A stretch of 32,177 bases of DNA from Streptantibioticus silvisoli. Lineage in GTDB: Bacteria > Actinomycetota > Actinomycetes > Streptomycetales > Streptomycetaceae. This document shows positions 23,756-32,042 of this stretch, piece after piece (position 1 is the stretch's first letter; the number at the start of each line of letters is the position of its first letter). The stretch is from assembly GCF_027947535.2 (NCBI RefSeq), contig NZ_JAAGKO020000072.1, positions 1 to 32,177 on the forward strand, written 5' to 3'. Both the position numbers and the translations under genes were made by a program. The notes below the pieces were generated by a model. That model was not told the DNA's origin, did not search any database, and saw nothing but the letters and a program-made list of their open reading frames with translations.

Positions 23756-26179
23756 ATGGGCGCATGGCGGGTGACGACGGGCGACGGCGAGGGACTGCCG
23801 TTCGGCCCGGGAGCCGTTTCCACCGCGGAACTGGCCGACGACGGGACGATCACCGCGTGGGGGCCTTCGGCGCGGCGGCTGCTGGGCTACGACGCGGCGC
23901 AGGCCATCGGGCTGCGGGCGAACCGGCTGCTGGCGGACGGAGTGCGCGTCGAGGGCCTGGTCAGCCGCTGGTGCCGGGACGGGGACACCGGGGAACTGGC
24001 GCTGCGGCACCACGAGGGGCACACGGTACGGGTACGGGCCCGGGTCAACGAGATGCGGGACGCGGACGGGGAGCTGCGGTGGATGGTCACCGCGCTGCCG
24101 TCGGCGGAGGCCGTCCGGCGGGACGTGGGCCGCTCGGTACTGGCCGGCCTCGCCGACCGCACGTCCATCGGCCTGGCGGTACTCGACACCGACCTGCGGT
24201 ACGTGTGGATCAACCCGGCGCTGGAACGCATGGGCGGCGTCCCGGCCGGCGCGCGGTACGGGCGGCGGATCGACGACGTGCTGCCCCGGCCGGCCTCCCG
24301 GAACGTGATGGGCGTGATGAAGGAGGTCATGCGCACCGGCAGGCCGGTCAACGACTTCGAGTACCACGGCCTCACCGACGCCTCGCCGGACCGCGAGGTG
24401 GCACTGTCGTTCTCCTGCTTCCGGCTGGAGGACTCGGCTAACCGGGTGGCCGGCGTGGGGTACGCGGTCATCGACGTCACCCCGCGGTTCCGGGCCCGCG
24501 AGCGGCTGAAGCTGCTGGACGAGGCGAGCGCCCGGATCGGCAGCACGCTCGACGCGGTCCGGGTGGCCGGCGGGCTGGTCGCGGTGGCCGTCCCCCGGTT
24601 CGCCGCCTCCGCGGCCGTCGACCTGCTGGACGCCGTGGTGACCCCGACGCCCTCCGCCGACGACGCCCCGGCCCCGCGGGCGCTGCGCACGGTGGCCGAC
24701 TCCCCGCCCCCGGCCAACGGCGGCGGTCCGCTGCTGCTGATCCCGCTGCGGGCCGGCGGCCGCAACCTCGGCCAGGTCCGCTTCCTGGGCCGCGCCGGGC
24801 AGCCGTTCGAGCCCGACGACATCACCCTCGCCCAGGAGCTGGCGCAACGGGTGGCCACCTGCGTCGACAACGCGTCCCGGTTCGAGCGGGAACGCACCGC
24901 CGCGCTGGCCCTGCGGCGCAGCCTGCTGCCCAAGGACGTGCCGCGCCAGACCGCGGTCGACGTGGCCCGGCGCTATCTGCCGGCCGCGCAGAGCCAGGTC
25001 GGCGGTGCCTGGTACGACGTGATCCCGCTGTCCGGGGCGCGCACCGCGCTGGTCGTCGGGCAGGTCGCCGGGCACGGGCTGGCCGCAGCCGCCGGCATGG
25101 GACGGCTGCGGACCGCGGTGCAGACCCTGGCCCGGATGGACCTGCCGCCCGGCGAGCTGCTGGCCCACCTCGACGACATCGTGGTCGGGCTGCACGAGGA
25201 GTCCAACGACACCGACACCGACCCGGGCGGCACCTGCCTGTACGCGGTCTACGACCCGGTGGCCCAGCGGGTCAGCCTGGCCAGCGCCGGCCACCCGCCG
25301 CCGGCCGTGGCGCTGCCGGACGGCACGTCGCGGTTCCTGGAGTCGAGGACCGGTCCCGCGCTCGGGCTCGGCGCCGGCCTGCCGTTCGAGACGGCGGAGT
25401 TCCCGCTTCCGGAGGGCGGCCTGCTGGCCCTGTACAGCGCGGCGCTGCCCGCGGCGGACGGCGGCCGCGAGGGCCTGCGGCGGGCGCTGGCGGCCGGCGA
25501 GGGCTCACCGGACGAGGTGTGCGGCGCGCTGACCGGCGGGCTGCCCCGGGTGCCGGGCAAGGACGACGCGGTGGTGCTGGTGGCGCGGGCCCGGGGGGTG
25601 CCGGAGGACCGGGTCGCGGTCTGGGACGTGCCCCTCGAACCGTCGGCGGTCGCCCGGGTGCGCGCGGACGTGGCCGGCCGGATGGCGCGCTGGGGCCTGC
25701 GCGACCAGTCGTTCCCCACCGAACTGGTCGCCAGCGAACTCGTCACCAACGCGATCCGCTACGGCCGCCCGCCGGTACGGCTGCGCCTCATCCGCGAGAC
25801 CAGTCTGACCTGCGAGGTCTTCGACGCCAGCGACACCACCCCGCACGTGCGGCGGGCCGCCGCCGACGAGGAGGGCGGCCGGGGCCTGTTCCTCGTCGCG
25901 CAGCTCACCGAACGCTGGGGCACCCGCTACACCGCCGAGGGCAAGACCGTCTGGTCGGAGCAGCCGCTCTCCACCCCGGACGACACAGCGGACACACCGG
26001 ACGCGCCGAACGGGCCGAACGCGGCAGACCCGCCCGGCACTCCGGACGCGGACGCTCCGGAGGCCGAAGGGCGGGACAGTGACGGGCGGGACGGCGACGG
26101 GCGGCGCACCGGCGCCGACGGCCGGCCGTTCACCGGGGTGCCGCCGTCCCGGGGCGACGGCACCCGGGGAGCGGCCTGA
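23756..26179 (+). CDS. PAS / degenerate SpoIIE-phosphatase / HATPase signalling protein
   Basis: An 807-aa cytosolic protein. Order: PAS-like domain (about 15-105), second PAS (about 125-255, with LAVLDTDLRYVWINPALERMGG), GAF-like segment (about 255-385), SpoIIE/PP2C domain (395-615), anti-sigma-type HATPase (625-745), and an acidic Pro/Asp/Gly-rich tail. The phosphatase domain is well preserved in sequence but has lost metal ligands: A418 in GGAWYD (normally GGDWYD), Q436 in GQVAGHG (normally GDVxGHG) and A562-A563 in LYSAALP (normally LYTDGL). Only D603/D604 remain. The HATPase keeps N665 in ELVTNAIRYG and GGRGLFLV. It is probably a kinase or anti-sigma protein with a sensory pseudophosphatase. 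ATG 23756 follows GCGGGA. No partner gene is adjacent. Confidence 0.88.
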   Translation: MGAWRVTTGDGEGLPFGPGAVSTAELADDGTITAWGPSARRLLGYDAAQAIGLRANRLLADGVRVEGLVSRWCRDGDTGELALRHHEGHTVRVRARVNEMRDADGELRWMVTALPSAEAVRRDVGRSVLAGLADRTSIGLAVLDTDLRYVWINPALERMGGVPAGARYGRRIDDVLPRPASRNVMGVMKEVMRTGRPVNDFEYHGLTDASPDREVALSFSCFRLEDSANRVAGVGYAVIDVTPRFRARERLKLLDEASARIGSTLDAVRVAGGLVAVAVPRFAASAAVDLLDAVVTPTPSADDAPAPRALRTVADSPPPANGGGPLLLIPLRAGGRNLGQVRFLGRAGQPFEPDDITLAQELAQRVATCVDNASRFERERTAALALRRSLLPKDVPRQTAVDVARRYLPAAQSQVGGAWYDVIPLSGARTALVVGQVAGHGLAAAAGMGRLRTAVQTLARMDLPPGELLAHLDDIVVGLHEESNDTDTDPGGTCLYAVYDPVAQRVSLASAGHPPPAVALPDGTSRFLESRTGPALGLGAGLPFETAEFPLPEGGLLALYSAALPAADGGREGLRRALAAGEGSPDEVCGALTGGLPRVPGKDDAVVLVARARGVPEDRVAVWDVPLEPSAVARVRADVAGRMARWGLRDQSFPTELVASELVTNAIRYGRPPVRLRLIRETSLTCEVFDASDTTPHVRRAAADEEGGRGLFLVAQLTERWGTRYTAEGKTVWSEQPLSTPDDTADTPDAPNGPNAADPPGTPDADAPEAEGRDSDGRDGDGRRTGADGRPFTGVPPSRGDGTRGAA

Positions 26180-26353
26180 GCCTCGCCGCCGGGACCGTGG
26201 CGGGAGCCGGTCGGCGGGGCCCACAGGCGCGTTCGTACCGCGCGGTGGACGGATCGCGGATTCGCACCCATCCGCCGCACGGCCGGCGCCGAATACCCTG
26301 TGCCGGAAGCTGGACGGCGGCCGGATCGGTTCGCCCGGAGGAAGGACGCGTTG

Positions 26354-26839
26354 ATGGCGGGCACACCCGAGATCGGTGACAAGGTGGCGGACTTCGCGCT
26401 GCCGGGCGGCGTGGCGGACGGCGAGGGCTTCAGCCGGCGGGAGTACCGGCTGTCGCAGGCGGCGGGGCATCCCGTGGTGCTGGCGTTCTACCCGGGCGAC
26501 GACACCAGCGTGTGCACCAAGCAGATGTGCTCGTACTCCACGGGCCTGGAGCGGTTCGCCGGGCTGGACGCCGAGGTGTGGGGCATCAGCCCGCAGGACG
26601 TCGACAGCCACGAGTCGTTCGCCCGCAAGTACGACCTGCGGATGCCGCTGCTGGCGGACACCGGACGCGAGGTGGCCCGCGCGTTCGGGATCGCGGTACC
26701 CGGTCTGGGTCTGCGCCGGGCGGTGTTCCTGGTGGGACCGGACGGGGTGCTGCGCTGGAAGCACGTGGCGCTGCTGGGCGCCACGTTCCAGTCGGTGGAC
26801 ACGCTGACCCAGCAACTGTCAGCACTGTCCGCCGGCTGA
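26354..26839 (+). CDS. bcp: Peroxiredoxin, Bcp type
   Basis: A 161-aa thiol peroxidase that reduces hydrogen peroxide and organic peroxides, recycled by thioredoxin. The thioredoxin-like fold shows VVLAFYPGDDTSVCTKQMCSYS, with peroxidatic C54 and resolving C59 in the C-x4-C spacing of one Bcp subgroup. The usual Pro before the peroxidatic loop is altered (T-S-V-C instead of T-P-x-C). WGISPQDVDSHESFARKYDLRMPLL and VFLVGPDGVLRW are typical. The start is ATG 26354 with GGAGGAAGG about seven bases upstream. It is followed by a strong hairpin, so it is probably transcribed alone. Confidence 0.92.
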   Translation: MAGTPEIGDKVADFALPGGVADGEGFSRREYRLSQAAGHPVVLAFYPGDDTSVCTKQMCSYSTGLERFAGLDAEVWGISPQDVDSHESFARKYDLRMPLLADTGREVARAFGIAVPGLGLRRAVFLVGPDGVLRWKHVALLGATFQSVDTLTQQLSALSAG

Positions 26840-26854
26840 TCCCGGAGGGGAACA

Positions 26855-26893
26855 GCGGGGGGCGCCGACCGGATCGGGGCCGGCGCCCCCCGC
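26855..26893 (+). terminator. 13-bp perfect hairpin terminator
   Basis: Bases 26855-26867 pair exactly with 26881-26893 around a 13-base loop, 15 bases after the peroxiredoxin stop codon. Confidence 0.8.
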
Positions 26894-27021
26894 GCCCCGC
26901 CGGTGAGGGACGCCGACGGTGGGAACGCCGCCCGGGGCACTCCGTGGGCGGCGCGGCCATGAGCGGCGCACGGCGGACGCCGCCAGTACCGGCACCGACC
27001 GGGCCGCCTGCTCGTCGACAG

Positions 27022-27240
27022 CGGTATGCGTCACGAAAACGGCGTGGGCGGCGGCGATCCCACGTAATACGCAACGAAGCACCCGGGCCGCAGCAAGCCG
27101 ATGCGAGCCCACGTATTACGCAACGAAAGCACCCGGCCAAGCGTAAGTCGACACACGTCGCAGGCCGACGTACGCGTCACGAAAACGGCCGGGCCGACGC
27201 AGGCCCACGCACGCCGCAAGCCGACGTATACGTCACGAAG
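27022..27240. repeat. Five spaced copies of a TACG(T)CACGAA motif
   Basis: Related 16-17 bp motifs begin at about 27024 (GTATGCGTCACGAAAAC), 27062 (ACGTAATACGCAACGAA), 27111 (ACGTATTACGCAACGAA), 27168 (ACGTACGCGTCACGAA) and 27224 (ACGTATACGTCACGAAG). Intervals are about 40-57 bases, and linkers share CGCAAGCCGA elements. This is not a CRISPR, since the motifs are degenerate and the linkers related. The 26894-27300 stretch otherwise has no credible gene. The array lies upstream of the amidase gene, so it could be regulatory or a decayed repeat family. Confidence 0.7.
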
Positions 27241-27327
27241 ACCCCTCCGCCACCCCGTTCCCGCGGAACCCGTTGTCAGCGCAGGCGTCGTCCTGCCGGG
27301 TCGGCGGCAAGACCGTGCCGGTTGGCG

Positions 27328-27410
27328 GAAACTTTCAACCGACCCCTGTCCGGGGCCCCCTGATGGGCACTAAGTTTCAGCAGCGGTCCGAAGGACCCGA
27401 ACCTGAAACT
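27328..27410 (+). promoter_or_regulatory. Three GAAACT half-sites / competing stem-loops before the amidase
   Basis: GAAACTT (27328-27334) is complementary to AAGTTTC (27372-27378). The overlapping AGTTTCAG (27373-27380) is complementary to CTGAAACT (27403-27410). The two stems share one strand and cannot form together. The second stem encloses a perfect GGTCC/GGACC hairpin (27385-27397). Read as DNA, these are three copies of GAAACT, one inverted, and the first lies in the small palindrome GAAACTTTC. GAAA-N-TTTC-like operators are known before secreted polysaccharide hydrolases in actinomycetes. Confidence 0.55.
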
Positions 27411-27434
27411 CCCTCACCCCACTCGGGAGCACCC

Positions 27435-28097
27435 ATGGCGAACCACGACCACGCGGCCATGCCGCGCCGCAGATTCCTCGCCTCGGCCGCCGCGATCGGC
27501 ATCGGGGCCGGTGCGGTCATCATCGGCGCGGCCCCGGCCCAGGCCGCCGTCCCGGAGCCCAACATCTTCGACACGACCGCCTGGGACGCGCGTCCGCCGT
27601 CCTCGCCGGTCGTCCTCGCGGGCAACAACCCGAACAAGATCATCGTGCACCACACCGCGTTCGCGAACACCCCGGACACCGGGGAGTCCGGCTCGTTCGC
27701 CATCGCGCATCAGATCCAGGACCTGCACATGGACACCAACGGCTGGATCGACTCCGGCCAGCACTTCACCATCAGCCGCAGCGGCATCGTCATGGAGGGC
27801 CGCCACCGCAGCCTGGAACGGCTGCTGGCGGGGAGCGACATGGTGGTCGGCGCGCACACCGTCGGCCAGAACAGCCAGGGCATCGGGATCGAGAACAACG
27901 GCACGTACACGTCGGTGGCCCCGCCGGCCATCCTGTACGACAGCCTGGTCAGCATGTGCTCGTACATCTGCTACCAGTACAACCTCTCCCCGACCCAGAT
28001 CTTCGGCCACCGGGACTTCAACGACACCGAGTGCCCCGGCGACCAGCTCTACGCGATGCTCCCCCAGCTGCGTACGGACACCGCGGCCCGCATGTGA
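27435..28097 (+). CDS. Tat-exported N-acetylmuramoyl-L-alanine amidase (PGRP type)
   Basis: A 220-aa secreted peptidoglycan amidase that cleaves between muramic acid and the stem peptide. Residues 1-37 are a twin-arginine signal (PRRRFLASAAAIGIGAGAVII, cut after AQA), so it is exported folded. The Amidase_2/PGRP domain follows: IIVHHTA with zinc ligand H72, DSGQHFTISRSGIVMEGR, and FGHRDFNDTECPGD with ligands H192 and C200. There is no separate wall-binding domain. The start is ATG 27435 with GGGAG about six bases upstream. It is monocistronic between a regulatory leader and a perfect terminator. A role in wall turnover, development or attack on other bacteria is possible. Confidence 0.92.
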   Translation: MANHDHAAMPRRRFLASAAAIGIGAGAVIIGAAPAQAAVPEPNIFDTTAWDARPPSSPVVLAGNNPNKIIVHHTAFANTPDTGESGSFAIAHQIQDLHMDTNGWIDSGQHFTISRSGIVMEGRHRSLERLLAGSDMVVGAHTVGQNSQGIGIENNGTYTSVAPPAILYDSLVSMCSYICYQYNLSPTQIFGHRDFNDTECPGDQLYAMLPQLRTDTAARM

Positions 28098-28108
28098 CGG
28101 CCGGCGTG

Positions 28109-28142
28109 CCGCGGGGCCCGGTCGTGGGACCGGGCCCCGCGG
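28109..28142. terminator. Perfect 15-bp bidirectional hairpin
   Basis: Bases 28109-28123 pair exactly with 28128-28142 around a GTGG loop. It lies between the convergent amidase (stop 28097) and DUF779 (stop at 28150) genes and probably ends both transcripts. Confidence 0.85.
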
Positions 28143-28149
28143 GCGCCGT

Positions 28150-28587
28150 TCAGCCGGCGCCGGCCGCGCCGCCGGGGTCGCCGTCCGCGCCGGGGGTGTC
28201 GGCCCCGGTGGGCAACGGCGGCTCGGCGGTGAGGCGTTCGGCCTCCTCGTCGGTCATCAGGCGCGAGCGGATCAGGAACCGCACGCCGTCCGGCGCCTCC
28301 AGGGAGAAGCCGGAGCCGCGGCCGGGCACCACGTCCACCGTCAGGTGGGTGTGGCTCCAGTAGGCGTACTGGTCCGCGCTCATCCAGAACGGGACACCGT
28401 CGCCGACACGGCCGAGCAGCACGTCGCGCGAGCCGACCCGGAACTCGCCGAGCGGGTAGCACATCGGGGAGCTGCCGTCGCAGCAGCCGCCGGACTGGTG
28501 GAACATCACCGGCCCGTGCTCCCCCGTCAGCCGGTCGACCGTCTCGCGGGCGGCGGGCGTCAGGGTGACCCGCTCGACGCGCGGCAT
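28150..28587 (-). CDS. DUF779 protein, aldehyde-dehydrogenase partner
   Basis: A 145-aa cytosolic protein of the DUF779 family. The conserved N-terminal block FHQSGGCCDGSSPMCYP holds C35, C36 and C43, suggesting metal or redox chemistry. Further blocks are FWMSADQYAYWSHTHLTVDVV and GFSLEAPDGVRFLIRSR; the last 22 residues are a Gly/Ala/Asp-rich tail. Its ATG shares one base with the aldehyde dehydrogenase stop codon (TGATG), so the two are translationally coupled. DUF779 genes sit beside acetaldehyde-type dehydrogenases in many bacteria, but their exact role is not settled as far as I know. Confidence 0.88.
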   Translation of the reverse strand: MPRVERVTLTPAARETVDRLTGEHGPVMFHQSGGCCDGSSPMCYPLGEFRVGSRDVLLGRVGDGVPFWMSADQYAYWSHTHLTVDVVPGRGSGFSLEAPDGVRFLIRSRLMTDEEAERLTAEPPLPTGADTPGADGDPGGAAGAG

Positions 28588-30104
28588 CAGAAGAACCCGA
28601 GCTTCTTGCCCGAGTAGCTGACCAGCAGGTTCTTCGTCTGCTGGTAGTGGTCGAGCATCCGCAGGTGGTTCTCCCGGCCGATACCGGACTTCTTGTAACC
28701 GCCGAACGCGGCGTGCGCGGGGTAGGCGTGGTAGCAGTTGGTCCACACCCGGCCCGCCTTGATGGCCCGGCCCAGCCGGTACGCGGTGCTGCCGTCCCGG
28801 GTCCACACGCCGGCGCCGAGGCCGTAGAGGGTGTCGTTGGCCAGGCGCACCGCCTCCTCGACGGTGTCGTAGGTGGCCACCGACACCACCGGGCCGAAGA
28901 TCTCCTCCTGGAAGATCCGCATGTCGTTGGTGCCCTTGAAGATGGTCGGCTCGACGTAGAAGCCGCCCTCGTAGCCGTCGACCGTGCGGCGCCCGCCGCC
29001 GGTGAGGATCTCGGCGCCCTCCTGGGTGCCGATGTCGATGTACGACAGGATCTTCTCGTACTGGTCGTTGCTGGCCTGGGCGCCGATCATGGTCGCCGGG
29101 TCCAGCGGGTCGCCGCCGGTGATCGCCTTGGTCCGCTCGACGCAGCGGGCCATGAACTCGTCGTAGATGGACGCGGGGATCAGCGCGCGGGACGGGCAGG
29201 TGCAGACCTCGCCCTGGTTGAGGGCGAACATCACGAAGCCCTCGATCGCCTTGTCGAGGAAGTCGTCGTCGGCCGCCATGACGTCCGGCAGGAAGATGTT
29301 GGGGCTCTTGCCGCCCAGTTCCAGGGTGACCGGGATGATGTTCTCGCTGGCGTACTGCATGATCAGCCGGCCGGTGGTCGTCTCACCGGTGAACGCGACC
29401 TTGGCCACCCGCGGGCTGGACGCCAGCGGCTTGCCCGCCTCGGTGCCGAAGCCGTTGACCACGTTGACCACGCCGGCCGGCAGCAGGTCGGAGAGCAGGT
29501 CCATCAGCAGCAGGATGCTCGCCGGGGTCTGCTCGGCGGGCTTGATGACCACGCAGTTGCCGGCCGCCAGCGCGGGGGCGAGCTTCCAGGTGGCCATCAG
29601 CAGCGGGAAGTTCCACGGGATGATCTGGGCGACCACGCCCAGCGGCTCCTGGAAGTGGTACGCGACGGTGTCCTCGTCGATCTGCGAGATCGACCCTTCC
29701 TGGGCGCGCAGCACGCCGGCGAAGTACCGGAAGTGGTCGACGGCCAGCGGCAGGTCGGCGGCGAGCGTCTCGCGGACCGGTTTGCCGTTCTCCCACGTCT
29801 CGGCGACCGCCAGCTTCTCCAGGTTCTCCTCGATCCGGTCGGCGATCCGGTTGAGCAGCACCGAGCGCTCGGTGGTCGACGTGCGGCCCCACGCGTCGGC
29901 GGCGGCGTGCGCGGCGTCCAGGGCGAGTTCGACGTCCTCGGCGCTGGACCGGGCGACCCGGCAGAACGTGCGGCCGTCCACCGGCGACGGGTTGTCGAAG
30001 TAACGGCCCTTGACCGGCGCGACCCACTTGCCGCCGATGAAGTTGTCGTACTGCGCGGCGTAGCTGACGATGCTGCCCTCGGCGCCGGGCTTCGCGTAAA
30101 CCAT
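28587..30104 (-). CDS. NAD-dependent aldehyde dehydrogenase (AldB/ExaC/AcoD-like)
   Basis: A 505-aa full-length aldehyde dehydrogenase, cytosolic, oxidising short-chain aldehydes such as acetaldehyde to acids with NAD. Motifs: [21 protein letters not shown] for cofactor binding, general base E262 in [11 protein letters not shown], catalytic C301 in [15 protein letters not shown] with a second cysteine C303 two residues later, and the C-terminal [15 protein letters not shown]. The CTCPSR motif and DUF779 neighbour fit the AldB/ExaC group. The start is ATG 30104 with GAGGAGAG five bases upstream. A GAF-domain regulator is transcribed on the same strand upstream, behind a 358-base repeat-filled gap. 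Confidence 0.95.
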   Translation of the reverse strand: MVYAKPGAEGSIVSYAAQYDNFIGGKWVAPVKGRYFDNPSPVDGRTFCRVARSSAEDVELALDAAHAAADAWGRTSTTERSVLLNRIADRIEENLEKLAVAETWENGKPVRETLAADLPLAVDHFRYFAGVLRAQEGSISQIDEDTVAYHFQEPLGVVAQIIPWNFPLLMATWKLAPALAAGNCVVIKPAEQTPASILLLMDLLSDLLPAGVVNVVNGFGTEAGKPLASSPRVAKVAFTGETTTGRLIMQYASENIIPVTLELGGKSPNIFLPDVMAADDDFLDKAIEGFVMFALNQGEVCTCPSRALIPASIYDEFMARCVERTKAITGGDPLDPATMIGAQASNDQYEKILSYIDIGTQEGAEILTGGGRRTVDGYEGGFYVEPTIFKGTNDMRIFQEEIFGPVVSVATYDTVEEAVRLANDTLYGLGAGVWTRDGSTAYRLGRAIKAGRVWTNCYHAYPAHAAFGGYKKSGIGRENHLRMLDHYQQTKNLLVSYSGKKLGFF

Positions 30105-30176
30105 GGGCTCTCCTCGCAGGGTGACGTACGCGGCGGCCCGTCCCGGCCGCCGTGCCGGGGCCATGGTGACGCCGAG

Positions 30177-30196
30177 AGGTTGGCGAAAGGTTGGCG
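30177..30196. promoter_or_regulatory. Tandem AGGTTGGCG direct repeats upstream of the aldehyde dehydrogenase
   Basis: AGGTTGGCG occurs twice (30177-30185 and 30188-30196), 11 bases apart, one helical turn, about 75-90 bases before ATG 30104 on the minus strand. GCGACCAC is repeated just beyond. This spacing fits a dimeric activator such as the nearby GAF/winged-helix protein; the link is inference. Confidence 0.4.
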
Positions 30197-30273
30197 CGCG
30201 ACCACGCGACCACGCGACGCGCCGCCCGCGGGGGCCGGTCACGTGCGGGGCCGGTTGCCTGCGGGGTGCCGAC

Positions 30274-30480
30274 GGTTCAGCCGGTGTACGTGACGGTCGG
30301 TCGGTGTACGCGACGGTTCGATCGGTGTACGTGACGATCGGTCCGCGTACGCGACGTATCGGCCGGTATACGTGACGATTCAGCCGGTGTACGCCACGTT
30401 CGATCGGTGTACGCGACGATTCAGCCGGTACACGCCACGGTTCAGCCGGTATACGTGATGATTCAGTCGGTGTGCGTGGC
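30274..30480. repeat. Ten tandem 20/21-bp units overlapping the regulator's stop codon
   Basis: Units begin at 30274, 30295, 30315, 30336, 30356, 30377, 30398, 30418, 30439 and 30460, with consensus GRTTCAGCCGGTGTACGYGAC. The last unit contains the final codons and stop (30463-30465) of the minus-strand regulator gene. The 21-bp units are exactly seven codons, so units 9 and 8 present further TGA codons in the same frame past the real stop. The core GTAC region is self-complementary. The array fills much of the 30105-30462 gap. Confidence 0.92.
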
Positions 30481-31680
30481 GGTCAGGCGGGCCACGACGG
30501 GGGCGCGGCGGGCGTCGAGCGGGTCGAGCAGGCCGAGGGCGCGGTGGTGCATCTCGGCGTCGTGCGGTACGCGTTCGCCGTAGCGGACCGCGTCGTCGGC
30601 CGATCCGGCGGACAGCACCGCCTCGCGGAGCGTCACCTCCAGGTGGTCGCGCCACACCCGCACCCCCGGCGCCTCGGACCGGGGCAGCAGCGGACCGCGG
30701 CGCAGCCGTACCGCCCGGCCGGTGTCACCGCGGCGCACCGCGTCCAGCAGTTCGACGGCGTCGCAGGCCACCGGCCGGGTCAACGCGTAGGTGCGGGTGG
30801 CGAGGTGGCCGTCCAGGGCGCGGCGCAACCGGGAGACCTCGGCCTTGAAGGTGGAGGCGCTGACCCGCCGGTCGCCGTACAGCGCCTCGCGCAGCCGTTC
30901 CGGGGTGAAGCCGTCCGGTTCCAGGGCCAGCAGCGCCAGGATCTCCACCTGCCGGGGCGGCAGCGCCAGCCGGCCGCCGCCCCGGGTGACGGCGGCGCCG
31001 CCCAGGCACTCCAGGCGGACGGCGGGCGCGGCGGCCGGGGGCGGCGCGGCGGACGGCAGCCGGTCCTCGATGGCGGTGACCAGGGTGCGGACGGTGGACA
31101 TCGCCAGCGGGTGCGAACGGTCCCAGGTGGTCGACAGGTCCAGCACGCCCAGCACCCGGCCGTCCGGGCCGGTGATCGGCGCGCAATAGCAGACCCAGCC
31201 GTGCAGCGCCTCGACCAGGTGCTCGGCGGAGAAGACGCTGTGCGCGCGGCCGGTGCGCAGCGCCAGCGACAGCGCGTTGGTGCCCATGGCGGCCTCGTCC
31301 CAGCGACCACCGGGCGCGAAGTTGACGCGTTCGGCACGGCGCCGCATGACACGGCCGCCGCAGGTCCACAGGATGGTGCCGGTCCCGTCGGTGACCGCCG
31401 CGACGAACCCGGCGTCGTCGGCTATGGTGCGCAGCTCGCCGGCGAGTTCCTCCACCGGGCGGCGCAGCGGCGAGTGCGACCAGCGGCCCTGCACCGCACC
31501 GCCCTCGAAGACCGGCGCGCTGTCCCGGCCGGGGTCCACCGAGCCGAGCGAGCGTCGCCAGGAGTCGGCGACCTCGGGCCGCACCCGGCTCGCGGCGCCG
31601 GCACCGCCGACCGGCACCCAGCGCGACCAGGCGTCCTCCAGCACGGCGCGCCGCTGCCGCAAATCCGCGCTCATGATCAT
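30463..31680 (-). CDS. GAF-domain regulator with winged-helix DNA-binding domain
   Basis: A 405-aa cytosolic regulator. The N-terminal third (about 35-205) resembles the sensor region of AcoR-type activators: [12 protein letters not shown], then a GAF domain with [40 protein letters not shown] and [19 protein letters not shown]. Instead of a sigma-54 ATPase, a SARP/OmpR-like winged helix follows at about 222-305 ([38 protein letters not shown]). The C-terminus is helical and of unknown use. ATG 31680 was chosen, with GGGGGC upstream; ATG 31674 is two codons later. The start lies in the 12-bp palindrome TCATGATCATGA. It probably controls the aldehyde dehydrogenase-DUF779 pair downstream. Confidence 0.88.
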   Translation of the reverse strand: MIMSADLRQRRAVLEDAWSRWVPVGGAGAASRVRPEVADSWRRSLGSVDPGRDSAPVFEGGAVQGRWSHSPLRRPVEELAGELRTIADDAGFVAAVTDGTGTILWTCGGRVMRRRAERVNFAPGGRWDEAAMGTNALSLALRTGRAHSVFSAEHLVEALHGWVCYCAPITGPDGRVLGVLDLSTTWDRSHPLAMSTVRTLVTAIEDRLPSAAPPPAAAPAVRLECLGGAAVTRGGGRLALPPRQVEILALLALEPDGFTPERLREALYGDRRVSASTFKAEVSRLRRALDGHLATRTYALTRPVACDAVELLDAVRRGDTGRAVRLRRGPLLPRSEAPGVRVWRDHLEVTLREAVLSAGSADDAVRYGERVPHDAEMHHRALGLLDPLDARRAPVVARLTATHTD

Positions 31681-32042
31681 GACGCCCCCGACTTCGTCGT
31701 CGCTCGGCCGATCCTCCCCATTATGTGCGGCTGCGCCGCGTGACGGCACCCTGACGCGGCGACACGACGACGATCGCCCCACGGCGGGCCCGCCGACGGC
31801 CGGGCAACGTTCACCGGTCACGTTCGCCGACGCGCCGGTAACGCCCACCGCCGCGTCCACCGCTGCGTCCGCCGCCGCCCCAACGCCCGCCTCCGCGTTC
31901 GCCATTCGCGGATGCTCCCACCACGCCCGCTGCCGCGCCCCTCCAGACGCTCGCCACCATCGCCGCCGCATCCGCCGTCTCGCTCAACGCGCCTCCCAAC
32001 ACGCCCACTACCGGGCTCACTTCGCCCACCCCCGCATCCGCC

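Noticed and set aside
27022-27240. Possible CRISPR array
   Set aside because: Motifs are short and degenerate, linkers are related to each other and of uneven length, and no cas gene is present.
27300-27434. Known c-di-AMP (ydaO) riboswitch before the amidase
   Set aside because: The leader is too short and I cannot find the conserved core; only simple competing stems are seen.
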